The position numbers were made by a program, and so were the translations under genes. This document shows, piece after piece, positions 1 through 12,291 of a stretch of DNA of 64,000 nucleotides. Each line of letters starts with the position of its first letter. The stretch's first letter is position 1. Origin of the DNA: Rhizobium chutanense (GTDB taxonomy: Bacteria; Pseudomonadota; Alphaproteobacteria; Rhizobiales; Rhizobiaceae); the NCBI RefSeq assembly GCF_002531935.1, contig NZ_NWSV01000007.1, forward strand, positions 62,001 to 126,000. Direction: 5' to 3'. A model generated the notes under the pieces. That model was given only the letters and a program-made list of their open reading frames with translations. It was not told where the DNA came from and searched no databases.

Positions 1-1250
1 CAATCGCGCTCTCGCCCTTCACCAATGAAATCACCTATCTCGTCGACGGCGATTGCGCCGTTATCACCCGCGACAGTGTCGCCGTCATCGATTTTACCGG
101 CAAGCCGGTCAAGCGCGCCCGCCAGCTCTCGCAGGCGACCGCCTATGTCGTCGACAAGGGCAACCACCGCCATTTCATGGAAAAGGAAATCTACGAGCAG
201 CCGGAGGTCATCTCCCACGCGCTTAGCCATTATGTCGATTTCGCCGAAAACACGATCGGCGCCAATGCCGCGGCGATCGACTTCAAGGCGGCGACCGGCC
301 TTGCGATCTCGGCCTGCGGCACCGCCTATCTCGCCGGCCTCGTCGGCAAATACTGGTTCGAGCGTTATGCCCGCCTGCCGGTTGAAATCGACGTTGCCTC
401 TGAATTCCGCTACCGCGAAATGCCGCTGTCGCCGTCGCAGGCAGCGCTCTTCATCTCGCAGTCCGGCGAGACCGCCGATACGCTGGCATCGCTGCGTTAT
501 TGCCGCGACAACGGGTTGAAGATCGGCGCCGTCGTCAACGTCCGCGAATCGACGATCGCCCGCGAATCCGACGCCGTCTTCCCGATCATGGCCGGCCCCG
601 AAATCGGCGTTGCCTCGACCAAGGCCTTCACCTGCCAGCTTGCCGTGCTGGCGTCGCTGGCGATCGGCGCCGGCAAGGCACGCGGCACGGTGAGCGCCGA
701 TGAGGAGAAGGCGCTGGTGCGCCATCTCGCCGAAATGCCGCGCATCATGAGCCGGGTGCTGAACCTCATCCAGCCGCAGATGGAAAGCCTGTCGCGCGAA
801 TTGTCGAAGTGCAAGGACGTGCTCTATCTCGGCCGCGGCACCAGCTTCCCGCTTGCCATGGAAGGCGCGCTGAAACTCAAGGAAATTTCCTATATCCACG
901 CCGAAGGTTATGCCGCCGGCGAATTGAAGCACGGGCCGATCGCGCTGATCGACGAGAATATGCCCGTCATCGTCATCGCGCCCTACGACCGTTTCTTCGA
1001 AAAGACCGTATCGAACATGCAGGAGGTCGCAGCCCGCGGCGGCCGCATCATCTTCATCACCGACGAAGCGGGTGCTGCGGCCTCGAAACTGCCGACCATG
1101 GCGACGATCATCCTGCCCGTCGTCGACGAAATCATCGCGCCGATGATCTTCTCGCTGCCGATCCAGCTGCTCGCCTATCACACCGCCGTTTTCATGGGCA
1201 CCGACGTCGATCAGCCCCGCAACCTGGCGAAATCCGTGACGGTGGAATAA
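1..1250 (+). CDS. glmS: Glutamine-fructose-6-phosphate aminotransferase, 3' part (truncated by window edge)
   Basis: The reading frame is open from position 3 and encodes the last 415 residues of a protein that is normally about 608 residues, so the glutaminase domain lies outside the window. GlmS makes glucosamine-6-phosphate from fructose-6-phosphate and glutamine, the first step toward UDP-GlcNAc for peptidoglycan and lipid A. Visible are both SIS sugar-isomerase domains: the SACGTAYLAG and SQSGETADT motifs in the first, ASTKAFTCQ between them, and LGRGTSFPLAMEGALKLKE plus the conserved C-terminal QPRNLAKSVTVE in the second. The motifs are intact and nothing suggests a pseudogene. The next gene follows after a 134-base gap. 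Confidence 0.97.
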   Translation, partial: IALSPFTNEITYLVDGDCAVITRDSVAVIDFTGKPVKRARQLSQATAYVVDKGNHRHFMEKEIYEQPEVISHALSHYVDFAENTIGANAAAIDFKAATGLAISACGTAYLAGLVGKYWFERYARLPVEIDVASEFRYREMPLSPSQAALFISQSGETADTLASLRYCRDNGLKIGAVVNVRESTIARESDAVFPIMAGPEIGVASTKAFTCQLAVLASLAIGAGKARGTVSADEEKALVRHLAEMPRIMSRVLNLIQPQMESLSRELSKCKDVLYLGRGTSFPLAMEGALKLKEISYIHAEGYAAGELKHGPIALIDENMPVIVIAPYDRFFEKTVSNMQEVAARGGRIIFITDEAGAAASKLPTMATIILPVVDEIIAPMIFSLPIQLLAYHTAVFMGTDVDQPRNLAKSVTVE

Positions 1251-1384
1251 GCCTGAAAGGCCAGGGTCTTCGCGCCGAAACATATTGTGCGGCGCCCCGA
1301 ATTCTGGCAGTTTTACCATACGGACAAGGGGGAAAGGCCGGCGTTCCGGCCTGTCCACGACTGAGATGGAGCTCATCAGGAGAG

Positions 1385-2092
1385 ATGACCGACAACACCC
1401 CCAGAATGCCGGTCGCGACCCGGCTGAGGAATAATTTTCTCGCAGGCCTGATCATCTGCGCGCCGATCGCGATCACCATCTGGCTGACCTGGACCTTCAT
1501 CCATTGGTCCGACAGCTGGGTCAGGCCCTATATTCCGGCGCGTTGGAATCCGGAAAGCTATCTCAATTTCGCCATTCCCGGTTTCGGCCTGCTGACGGCC
1601 GTCGTGCTGATCACCGTTGTCGGTTTTCTCGGCAAGAACCTGATCGGCCAGAGCATCGTCGGTTTCGGCGAATCGGTCGTCCAGCGCATGCCGCTTGTGC
1701 GCACGATCTACAGAAGCGTGAAGCAGATTTTCGAAACGGTGCTGAAGGAGCAGTCGAACTCCTTCAAGAAAGTCGGCCTCATCGAATATCCCAGTCCCGG
1801 CCTCTGGGCGCTGGTTTTCGTCGCCACCGACGCCAAGGGCGAGATCGCTTCGAAGTTCAACGCCATGGGCCAGGACATGGTTGCGGTCTTCCTGCCGCCG
1901 ACGCCGGTGCCGACCGCCGGTTTCCTCGTCTTCGTACCGCGCGAAAAGATCGTGTTGCTCGACATGTCGCCGGAAGACGCGGCCAAATTCCTGATCTCAG
2001 GCGGGCTCGTGGCTCCTGAAATCCCTCAGTCCGAGCCGAAGCCGAAGCATTTGCCGCGGCCGAAGCCGGTGGCGGTTTCTAAAGCGGATTGA
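1385..2092 (+). CDS. DUF502 family membrane protein
   Basis: This 235-residue protein belongs to the DUF502 family of inner-membrane proteins, whose biochemical role is not established. Two hydrophobic segments are visible, about residues 18-38 and 62-85, followed by a soluble region with the family's RMPLVRTIYRSVKQ and FLPPTPVPTAGF signatures. The C-terminus is a Pro/Lys-rich tail. The start at 1385 is chosen because CAGGAGAG lies just upstream and the amphipathic N-terminus leads directly into the first membrane segment; the open frame extends further upstream, but that part is antisense-like sequence overlapping glmS. It lies downstream of glmS and converges on recG. Confidence 0.85.
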   Translation: MTDNTPRMPVATRLRNNFLAGLIICAPIAITIWLTWTFIHWSDSWVRPYIPARWNPESYLNFAIPGFGLLTAVVLITVVGFLGKNLIGQSIVGFGESVVQRMPLVRTIYRSVKQIFETVLKEQSNSFKKVGLIEYPSPGLWALVFVATDAKGEIASKFNAMGQDMVAVFLPPTPVPTAGFLVFVPREKIVLLDMSPEDAAKFLISGGLVAPEIPQSEPKPKHLPRPKPVAVSKAD

Positions 2093-2139
2093 TGCATGTC
2101 GCCCAAAAGTGTCAGCGGTTTTGGGATAACGACATGCAT
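2092..2139. repeat. Nested palindromic intergenic repeat
   Basis: ATGCATGTCG at 2092-2101 is repeated inverted as CGACATGCAT at 2130-2139. Inside it CCCAAAA (2102-2108) pairs with TTTTGGG (2119-2125). I recall closely similar elements between many Rhizobium and Agrobacterium genes, so this is probably one copy of a dispersed palindromic family rather than a gene-specific signal. Confidence 0.7.
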
Positions 2140-2152
2140 GAAACAAAGACTT

Positions 2153-2174
2153 AAAGCGCGCCGCAGCGCGCTTT
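2153..2174. terminator. Hairpin between convergent DUF502 gene and recG
   Basis: AAAGCGCGC (2153-2161) and GCGCGCTTT (2166-2174) form a 9-bp stem with a 4-base loop. It lies at the convergence of two genes and overlaps the recG stop codon, so it could serve both strands. There is no long T-run. Confidence 0.5.
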
Positions 2175-4278
2175 ATCCTGCTCTCAGGAACCGGATCGCC
2201 TCATCGCGGCGGAAGAGATAGAGCAGGGTGCGGATCGCCTGTCCTCTTTCGCTGGTCAGTTCCGGATCGCGCTCGATCAGATAGGCCGCATCCTTGCGGG
2301 CGATCTCGAGCAGATCGGCATGGGCCTCGAGGCTGGCAATGCGGAAGCCCGGCGTGCCGGATTGCCTTGTGCCGAGCAATTCGCCTTCGCCGCGCAGCTT
2401 CAGATCTTCCTCGGCGATGCGAAAACCGTCCTCCGTCTCCCGCATGATCGAAAGCCTGGCATGGCCGGTTTCGCCGAGCGGTCCCTTGTAGAGGAGGATA
2501 CAGGTCGAAGCCTCGTCGCCGCGCCCGACGCGGCCGCGCAGCTGATGCAGTTGCGCCAGGCCGAAGCGCTCTGCATGTTCGATCACCATGATCGTCGCAT
2601 CCGGCACGTCGACGCCGACCTCAACGACTGTTGTGGCGACAAGAAGCCGGGTCTCGCCGGTCTTGAACGCCATCATCGCCGCATCCTTCTCCGGCCCGCT
2701 CATGCGGCCGTGGATGAGGCCGATATCGGGGCCGAGTGCCGCGACCAGCGTCGCATGACGTTCCTCGGCCGACATCAGGTCGAGTTCTTCGGATTCTTCG
2801 ACCAGCGGGCAGATCCAGTAGGCCTTTTTGCCCTCGGCAAGCGCACTTTGCAGCCGCCCGACGATTTCGCCGGTCCGTTCCATCGGCACGGTGATCGTCT
2901 GGATCGGCTTGCGGCCGGCCGGTTTTTCGGTGAGCTTGGAGACGTCCATATCGCCGAAGGCGGCAAGCACCAAAGTGCGCGGGATCGGCGTTGCCGTCAT
3001 GACGAGCATATGCGGCGAGATGCCCTTGGCGGTCAGCCGCAGCCGCTGATGCACGCCGAAACGGTGCTGCTCGTCGACAACGGCAAGCATGAGGTTGGCG
3101 TAGGTGACGCTGTCCTGGAACAGCGCATGCGTGCCGATAATGATCTGGGCAGCACCCGAGGCGATGCGCTCCAGAATGTCCTCTCGTTCGCGTCCCTTGG
3201 TGCGCCCGGTCAGCACCTCGATGCCAAGCCCGGCGGAGGCGGCGAATTTCGAGATCGTCGCATGGTGCTGGCGCGCCAGGATTTCGGTCGGCGCCATCAG
3301 CACCGCCTGGCCGCCGCTCTCGATCACCGCCGCCATCGCCATCAGCGCCACCAGCGTCTTGCCGGCGCCGACATCGCCCTGCAGCAGCCGCAGCATGCGC
3401 TCGGTTCCGGCCATGTCCTTCAAAACCTCGGCGATCGCCTCGGTCTGGCTTGTTGTCGGCGAGAAGGGCAAGGATTTCAGGATCTTGCCGCTGACGGCCC
3501 CCGTCGCATGCACCGGCTGACCCGCCACCTTGCGCAGCCTCTGCCGCACCAGGCTCAGCGACAGCTGGCCGGCGAGGAATTCGTCATAGGCAAGCCGCCG
3601 CCGGGCAGGGGCCTGCGGGTCGATATCTCCGGGGTCGCGCGGCTCGTGCAGCATGTGGAAGCTGTCGCGGATCGACGGCAGGCCCTGCTTCTGCGTCAAG
3701 CTGAGATCGATCCATTCCGGTAGCTCCGGAAAACGCGGCAGGGCACCGTCGATGATCTTGCGCAGCGTCTTCGGTGAAAGTCCCGCCGTCAGCGGATAGA
3801 TCGGCTCGACCAGCGGCAGGTTTTCGGCCTCGTCGGCCCGGACGATATAGTCGGGATGCACCATCGAGGCACGGCCGTTGAACCAATCGATCTTGCCGCT
3901 GACCGTCACCTCCGCGTCAACGGGCAGCTGTTTTTCCAGCCACGCCGCTTGGCCGCGGAAAAAGACCAGCGTCAACTCGCCGGTCTCGTCATGCAGGAAG
4001 ACACGGTAGGGGATATTGCTTTTGCCGCGCGGCGGCACCTGGTGGCGGTCGACGCGCGCCGTGATCGTCACGATCGCACCCTGCGGTGCGCGCGCGATTC
4101 CCGGCTGGTTGCGCCGGTCGATCAGCGAAAATGGCGCGTGGAAGAGGAGGTCGATGACCCGGCAATCCTCCGGCGTGTCGCGCCCAAGCAGCTTGACCAG
4201 CAGCTCGGCAATCTTCGGGCCGACGCCCGGAAGGCCCGAAATGGGAGAAAACAGCGGATCGAGAATGGCGGGGCGCAT
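2173..4278 (-). CDS. recG: ATP-dependent DNA helicase RecG
   Basis: RecG (701 residues, normal length) remodels stalled replication forks and Holliday junctions. The N-terminal wedge/OB domain is followed by superfamily-2 helicase motifs: Walker A in QGDVGAGKTLVALMAM, the DEQH box in VDEQHRFGVHQR, TATPIPRTL (motif III), and the late motifs LRGRVGRGDE and a TRG-like end near EEDLKLRGEGELLGTRQSG. The start at 4278 (MRPAILDPLF) is preferred; the frame extends 15 codons further upstream, but family members begin close to this Met. It is divergent from sdhE-mfd, with only about 90 bases for both promoters, and another transcription-repair helicase (mfd) is the neighbour. Confidence 0.96.
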   Translation of the reverse strand: MRPAILDPLFSPISGLPGVGPKIAELLVKLLGRDTPEDCRVIDLLFHAPFSLIDRRNQPGIARAPQGAIVTITARVDRHQVPPRGKSNIPYRVFLHDETGELTLVFFRGQAAWLEKQLPVDAEVTVSGKIDWFNGRASMVHPDYIVRADEAENLPLVEPIYPLTAGLSPKTLRKIIDGALPRFPELPEWIDLSLTQKQGLPSIRDSFHMLHEPRDPGDIDPQAPARRRLAYDEFLAGQLSLSLVRQRLRKVAGQPVHATGAVSGKILKSLPFSPTTSQTEAIAEVLKDMAGTERMLRLLQGDVGAGKTLVALMAMAAVIESGGQAVLMAPTEILARQHHATISKFAASAGLGIEVLTGRTKGREREDILERIASGAAQIIIGTHALFQDSVTYANLMLAVVDEQHRFGVHQRLRLTAKGISPHMLVMTATPIPRTLVLAAFGDMDVSKLTEKPAGRKPIQTITVPMERTGEIVGRLQSALAEGKKAYWICPLVEESEELDLMSAEERHATLVAALGPDIGLIHGRMSGPEKDAAMMAFKTGETRLLVATTVVEVGVDVPDATIMVIEHAERFGLAQLHQLRGRVGRGDEASTCILLYKGPLGETGHARLSIMRETEDGFRIAEEDLKLRGEGELLGTRQSGTPGFRIASLEAHADLLEIARKDAAYLIERDPELTSERGQAIRTLLYLFRRDEAIRFLRAG

Positions 4279-4370
4279 GCGGCCAAAATGCGATGAACAA
4301 TGCGGCCTTGGCAAGGCTGACAAGCCGCTTTCCAGGGTCTATAGAGGCGCATCAACAGGAAGGTAATGCC

Positions 4371-4672
4371 ATGACAGGTGTCACGCTCACGAGTGCCGGT
4401 CTCGACCCGCGCCGCCGCCGGATCCTTTTCCGTTGCTGGCATCGCGGCATTCGCGAGATGGATCTGGTTTTCGGCCAGTTTGCCGAAGCCGAGCTCGCCG
4501 GACTGTCGGATGCCGAACTCGACGAGTTCGAGACGATCATGGCGGAAGAGGACAATGATCTCGTCCGCTGGATCATGGGAACATGGCCTGTCCCTGAGCG
4601 TTTCCAGACACCGATGTTTGCCCGCCTGGCCGCCTATACGCCCGATTTCGACAAGCCCCTCAGGACGCCGGA

Positions 4673-4676
<4 letters not shown>
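4371..4676 (+). CDS. sdhE: FAD assembly factor SdhE (DUF339)
   Basis: A 101-residue protein of the SdhE/Sdh5 family, which promotes covalent FAD attachment to the flavoprotein subunit of succinate dehydrogenase. The family RGxxE motif is present in CWHRGIREMDLVFGQFA near residue 26, followed by the expected acidic helix (DAELDEFETIMAEEDNDL) and the W-I-M-G motif. The start at 4371 has an AGGAAGG ribosome site 5-10 bases upstream. Its stop overlaps the mfd start in an ATGA arrangement, so the two are probably translationally coupled. No sdh genes are nearby. Confidence 0.92.
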
Positions 4677-8176
<3,500 letters not shown>

Positions 8177-8192
8177 ACGAAGGCGGATTGAG

Positions 8193-8660
8193 ATGGCGAA
8201 ATATGGCGCAACGATCGCCTGGTTACGCAACGGTGAGGCTTTCACCGACAACCGTTATAGCCGCGTCCACCGCTGGACCTTCGACGGCGGCATCGAGGTG
8301 CTGGCATCTGCGTCGCCGCATGTTGTTCCGCTGCCTTATTCCGCCGAGGATGCCGTCGATCCGGAAGAGGCCTTCGTCGCTTCGCTGTCCAGTTGCCACA
8401 TGCTCTGGTTCCTGTCGCTTGCCGTCAAACAGGGCTTTTGCGTCGATAGCTATACCGATGCCGCCGAGGGCGTCATGGAGAAGAATGCCGCAGGCCGTCT
8501 TGCAATGACCGTGGTGACGTTGCGGCCGCATGTCGTCTTCAGCGGCGAAAAGCAGCCCTCGCCGAGCGAGCTGGAAGCCCTGCATCACCGCGCCCACAGC
8601 GAATGCTTTATCGCCAATTCGGTGAAGAGTGAGGTGCGATGCGTTTCGGCTCTGGGCTAA
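8193..8660 (+). CDS. OsmC/Ohr-family peroxide-reducing protein
   Basis: A 155-residue OsmC-like protein. The family uses two cysteines for thiol-dependent reduction of hydroperoxides; here they are Cys68 in SLSSCHMLWFL and Cys138 in HSECFIANSVKS, with the usual spacing. A helix between them and the N-terminal beta-rich part (GIEVLASASPHVVPLPYS) fit the fold. The gene starts 16 bases after mfd and may be cotranscribed. The sequence alone does not separate an osmotically induced OsmC from an organic-hydroperoxide Ohr; the HRWTFDGG start resembles the general OsmC group. No MarR-type OhrR regulator is adjacent. Confidence 0.85.
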   Translation: MAKYGATIAWLRNGEAFTDNRYSRVHRWTFDGGIEVLASASPHVVPLPYSAEDAVDPEEAFVASLSSCHMLWFLSLAVKQGFCVDSYTDAAEGVMEKNAAGRLAMTVVTLRPHVVFSGEKQPSPSELEALHHRAHSECFIANSVKSEVRCVSALG

Positions 8661-8688
8661 ACGAGGGCGTTTTCAGACAGGAATCCCC

Positions 8689-8714
8689 GCAACTTCGCCT
8701 TGCGGCGAAGTTGC
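8689..8714. terminator. Hairpin between convergent osmC-like and Imm11-like genes
   Basis: GCAACTTCGCC (8689-8699) pairs perfectly with GGCGAAGTTGC (8704-8714) around a 4-base loop. It sits in the 77-base gap where two genes converge, consistent with a bidirectional terminator, though the T-run is weak. Confidence 0.55.
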
Positions 8715-8737
8715 ACTGCTCACCGAAAAGCCTTTTA

Positions 8738-9367
8738 CTATGTCTGCAAAAAGCCAACTTGTTGGAAGGAAATACCTTTTATACCCCTGTCTCTGCATAA
8801 ATCCTTAAATGTCTGATCGCAGAAAATTGCGACCGCATATTCAAACAAGCGAAACACGTGTGCGCCAGCTAGGACAGCAAGCAAAAATTTCCAGCTAGAT
8901 TCACCGTATATCAAATACGTGCCCCATTTACTTAGGCGAATTTCAGATTTCTCTAAGTCAACGGCATGCCGGTACGAATCTACAACGCTACATTGCCAGA
9001 TTCTTGGGCCAGTTTTTCCGTTCGAAAACTCCGTCTCGCAAAGCAGGTATACACATGACTTTGGAGCCAATTCATCGAGCAAGCTCTTCATTTTTTCGGA
9101 GATGAAAAGGAAATAGTCGACTACATAAATGTCTTGCACCTTTCGCTTCGGATTAAAGATCAGCTTTGGCGTTTCAGCATAGTCGGGTATTTGCCACGGG
9201 CCTCGGGGCAAATCGAGCATGCTATCCGGCCATGGAGTTCGGATGTAATTGAGGCCGAGGTAGCCGCTATCTGGCTGCAGCCTGTCCCGGTTTGCGAACT
9301 CCCAGCCATAATTCCCATTTGAATCGAGTATGTAAATTCCTTGAGGTTTCGCTCGGGCGCCAGTCAT
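8738..9367 (-). CDS. Imm11/DUF1629-like protein, possible orphan immunity gene
   Basis: A 209-residue protein with markedly lower GC and more A/T-ending codons than its neighbours. Its second half shows the pattern I associate with the Imm11 (DUF1629) family: VVDYFLFISEKMKSLLDEL, then ETEFSNGKTGPRIWQCSVVD, an acidic DLEKSE region, and HVFRLFEYAVAIFCDQ followed by RGIKGISFQQV near the end. That family is predicted to protect against polymorphic toxins. No toxin gene is adjacent: it converges with an OsmC gene on one side and trails frnE on the other. Composition and isolation suggest acquisition by transfer. Assignment is by remembered pattern, so other DUF1629-like roles are possible. Confidence 0.6.
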   Translation of the reverse strand: MTGARAKPQGIYILDSNGNYGWEFANRDRLQPDSGYLGLNYIRTPWPDSMLDLPRGPWQIPDYAETPKLIFNPKRKVQDIYVVDYFLFISEKMKSLLDELAPKSCVYLLCETEFSNGKTGPRIWQCSVVDSYRHAVDLEKSEIRLSKWGTYLIYGESSWKFLLAVLAGAHVFRLFEYAVAIFCDQTFKDLCRDRGIKGISFQQVGFLQT

Positions 9368-9466
9368 GCTCGTTCCAAGTCGTGATTGAAAATATAAACG
9401 GTATAGCTGGCCGTCGTGGACAACTTTGTCTTAGCTGTCCGATCTCGATCCGCGTGGGCGGCACCG

Positions 9467-10138
9467 TTAGTTCAGTCCCGACCGTGCCTCGGCCTTCGCC
9501 TTGGCGATATCGCGCAGCGCGTTGGCCAGCACGTCGGGCGTCTGGGCGCCGCTGACGGCATATTGCTGGTCGAAGATGAAGAACGGCACGCCGTTGACGC
9601 CCATTTCCTGCGCCGCCTCGATCTCGGCGACGATCAGGTCGCGATCGGCATCGGAGGCCAGCAGCGAGGCGATGACCGAGCGATCGAGCCCGGCCTTTTC
9701 GGCGATATCGAGCAGCACGGCATGGTCGCCGACATTGCGGCCTTCCTCGAAATTCGCTTTGAACAGCGCGGCAACGACCTTGTCCTGCTTCTCGCGGCCT
9801 TCGATCATCGCCCAGTGGATCAGCCGATGGGCGTCGAGTGTGTTCGGGCCGATCTTGATCGCCTCGAAATCGAAGGCGATGCCGACCTCGCGGCCGTAAT
9901 CGGTAAGCATCTTGTGTGCCTGCGCCACGCGCTCCTCGCCGCCGAGCTTCTCAGCCAGCGCCTTCTTCTGGTCGACGCCTTCCTTGGGATAGTCGGGATT
10001 GAGCCGGTATGGCCGCCAATTGATGTCGACGCCGATTTCGTCCTGCACCTCGGCGATGGCGAGTTCCAGCCGCGCCTTGCCGAGATAGCACCAGGGGCAG
10101 ACGACATCCGAGACGACGTCGATGGTGATACGTTCCAT
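9467..10138 (-). CDS. DsbA-family oxidoreductase (FrnE-like)
   Basis: A 223-residue cytoplasmic thioredoxin-fold protein of the FrnE branch of the DsbA family. The catalytic motif is C14-P-W-C17 in SDVVCPWCYLGKARLE, directly after the first beta strand, and the cis-proline loop is VNGVPFFIFDQQYAVSGAQ near residue 180. There is no signal peptide, which separates it from periplasmic DsbA. The helical insertion between the two halves (residues about 60-140) is typical. FrnE-type proteins act as disulfide isomerases or in polyketide-like oxidations in a few organisms; the substrate here is unknown. It is transcribed in the same direction as the upstream solute-binding protein, 67 bases apart. Confidence 0.9.
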   Translation of the reverse strand: MERITIDVVSDVVCPWCYLGKARLELAIAEVQDEIGVDINWRPYRLNPDYPKEGVDQKKALAEKLGGEERVAQAHKMLTDYGREVGIAFDFEAIKIGPNTLDAHRLIHWAMIEGREKQDKVVAALFKANFEEGRNVGDHAVLLDIAEKAGLDRSVIASLLASDADRDLIVAEIEAAQEMGVNGVPFFIFDQQYAVSGAQTPDVLANALRDIAKAKAEARSGLN

Positions 10139-10205
10139 AATAAACTTCCTTATTCTCGTGCGTCTCCGTAGGGAGACATTTCAGTCGGCAGCGTTCGGTT
10201 GCTCC

Positions 10206-12008
10206 TCACTGCACGCTCGCATCCCACCAGGCCGGCAGCTGGTAGCCGTAGAGCGGCACGATATCGGGATGGCCGATGCGTTTGCTGCGCGCCACCCATT
10301 GCTGGTCGTTGTAGTAGAGGGGAACCACATAGTGGCCAGACAGCAGCAGGCGGTCAAGGGAACGCACCGCCGCAGTGAAATCCTCGGCCGAGCGCGCCCT
10401 GAGCAGGTGGTCGATCAAAGTGTCGATATCGGGGTCGGCGACACCGGCGAAACTATCGGTACCCTCTACGGTTTTGGCGTCCGAAGACCAGCGGCGGAGC
10501 TGTTCGTTTCCGGGCGACAACGAAGACGGATAGGACTTGAGGATCATATCGTAATCTCGGCTGTTCGTCCGGCTTTGATATTGCGAGTCGTCGACCGTGC
10601 GAATCGAGGCGGCAATGCCGATCGCCTGCAGCGAACGCTGATAGGCGACGGCGAGCTTCTCCTGGCCGGGATTCTGCGTCATGATCTCGAAGGCGAGCTG
10701 GCGGCCGGAAGCATCGGTCATCTTGCCGCCCTGGATCGTGTAGCCGCCCTGTTTCAGAAGCGCGACCGCTTGCTTCAGTACATTGCGGTCGCGGCCGGAG
10801 CCGTCGGTCACCGGCAGCTTGTAGGTGCCATTGAGAATGTCGGGCGCGATCCTGTCCTTGATCGGCCCGAGCAGGGCAAGCTCCCTCGCATCGGCGGGAA
10901 CGCCGAAACTCGAAAATTCGGAATTCTGCCAGAAGCTCTGCGTGCGCTTGTAGGCGCCGGAATAAAGGTTCTTGTTCGTCCACTCGAAATCGAACACGAG
11001 CGACAGGCCCTCACGCACCTTGAGATCGGCAAAGATCGGCCGGCGCGTGTTGAACACGAAGCCCAGCATGCCGCTCGGCAGTCTCGACGGAAACGCGTCC
11101 TTGACCACAGCCCCAGAGGTGACGGCGGGAAAATTATAAGCGTCAGCCCAATGGCCGGGATTGCCATCGGGATAAAGGTCGACATCGCCCTTCTTGAAGG
11201 CCTCGAACAACGTCGTATCCTCCAGGAAATACTGGACGGTGATCTGGTCGTAATTGTCGGTGCCGATCTTCGCCGGAATGTCTTTGCCCCAATAGTTCGG
11301 ATCACGCTCATAGGTGATGCTCTCGCCAGGCTTCACAGTCTTCACTTTGTAAGGCCCAGAGCCGACTGGCGGCGTCAGCGACGAACGGTCGAAGGTTTCG
11401 GGATCAACCGCGTGTTTCGGCAGTACCGGGAAAAGACCGAAATTCAGGGGCGTCTCCCGGTCAGCCTTGTCGTTGAAGGTGAAGCGCACACTGTGTTCGC
11501 CGACCTTCTCCATCTTGGCGACGACTTTGAGGCGTTCGGAGTAGGGCGGGCGGGCCTTATCCCGCATCAGCTCGAAGGTGAACATCACATCCTCGGGCGT
11601 CACCGGTTGTCCATCGGCCCATTTCGCCTTCGGATTGAGGTTGAACTGGATGAAGGTTCTGTCGTCGTCCCATTCAACCGTCTCGGCAAGCAGGCCGTAG
11701 AGCGTATACGGTTCGTCCCTTGAGCGCTGCATCAGCGATTCGTAGACGAGATTGCCGTATTCCGGGTCCCACATGCCGCGCGCCGTCGTGCGATTACTTT
11801 TCACGATGAACGGATTGAGGCTGTCGAAGGTGCCGACGACGCCGTAGGTGATCTTGCCGCCCTTTTTCACGTCGGGATTGACGTAAGGGAAGTGTTTATA
11901 ATCAGGCGGCAAGGCCGGTTCGCCATGCATGGCGATGCCGTGCAGCGGCTCGGCGGCAACGGCGCCGCAGAGCAGCGACAGGACGAGGGGGACGACGATC
12001 CGGAGCAT
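10206..12008 (-). CDS. Extracellular solute-binding protein, family 5 (YejA-like)
   Basis: A 600-residue periplasmic binding protein for a peptide/opine-type ABC transporter. A signal peptide is visible at the start (MLRIVVPLVLSLLCGAVAAE, cleavage after the Ala-Glu junction). The mature start GIAMHGEPALPPDYKHFPYVNP and the GTFDSLNPFIVK strand are typical of the YejA-like subgroup that binds oligopeptides or microcin C. The start at 12008 was chosen because it begins the signal peptide; the open frame extends 63 codons upstream without family resemblance. No permease or ATPase genes follow, since frnE is next, so the protein must work with components encoded elsewhere. Confidence 0.88.
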   Translation of the reverse strand: MLRIVVPLVLSLLCGAVAAEPLHGIAMHGEPALPPDYKHFPYVNPDVKKGGKITYGVVGTFDSLNPFIVKSNRTTARGMWDPEYGNLVYESLMQRSRDEPYTLYGLLAETVEWDDDRTFIQFNLNPKAKWADGQPVTPEDVMFTFELMRDKARPPYSERLKVVAKMEKVGEHSVRFTFNDKADRETPLNFGLFPVLPKHAVDPETFDRSSLTPPVGSGPYKVKTVKPGESITYERDPNYWGKDIPAKIGTDNYDQITVQYFLEDTTLFEAFKKGDVDLYPDGNPGHWADAYNFPAVTSGAVVKDAFPSRLPSGMLGFVFNTRRPIFADLKVREGLSLVFDFEWTNKNLYSGAYKRTQSFWQNSEFSSFGVPADARELALLGPIKDRIAPDILNGTYKLPVTDGSGRDRNVLKQAVALLKQGGYTIQGGKMTDASGRQLAFEIMTQNPGQEKLAVAYQRSLQAIGIAASIRTVDDSQYQSRTNSRDYDMILKSYPSSLSPGNEQLRRWSSDAKTVEGTDSFAGVADPDIDTLIDHLLRARSAEDFTAAVRSLDRLLLSGHYVVPLYYNDQQWVARSKRIGHPDIVPLYGYQLPAWWDASVQ

Positions 12009-12291
12009 TCGGTAATCCTTGATCCGTGAAAACGGGCATGATTCACCGCGGAGATTAGCATGGGGTCGATCGATTCCAACACGGAGCGCCGATTTCTTTG
12101 GCATCGCGACGAAATTGCCTCCCAAATTGCCAAAGAAAAGCTGGATATCTTGAACGCTGCGATGTAACAGGTGAACCCGAAGTTTGGGGTCATGCATTTG
12201 CCTTATTTTTTTAAGAGGTGAGTGCCGAACGACCCGATGGTTGGGGCGGCAAGACGCGGCCCCGAACGGATATCAGGAGACGGAATTCGTT

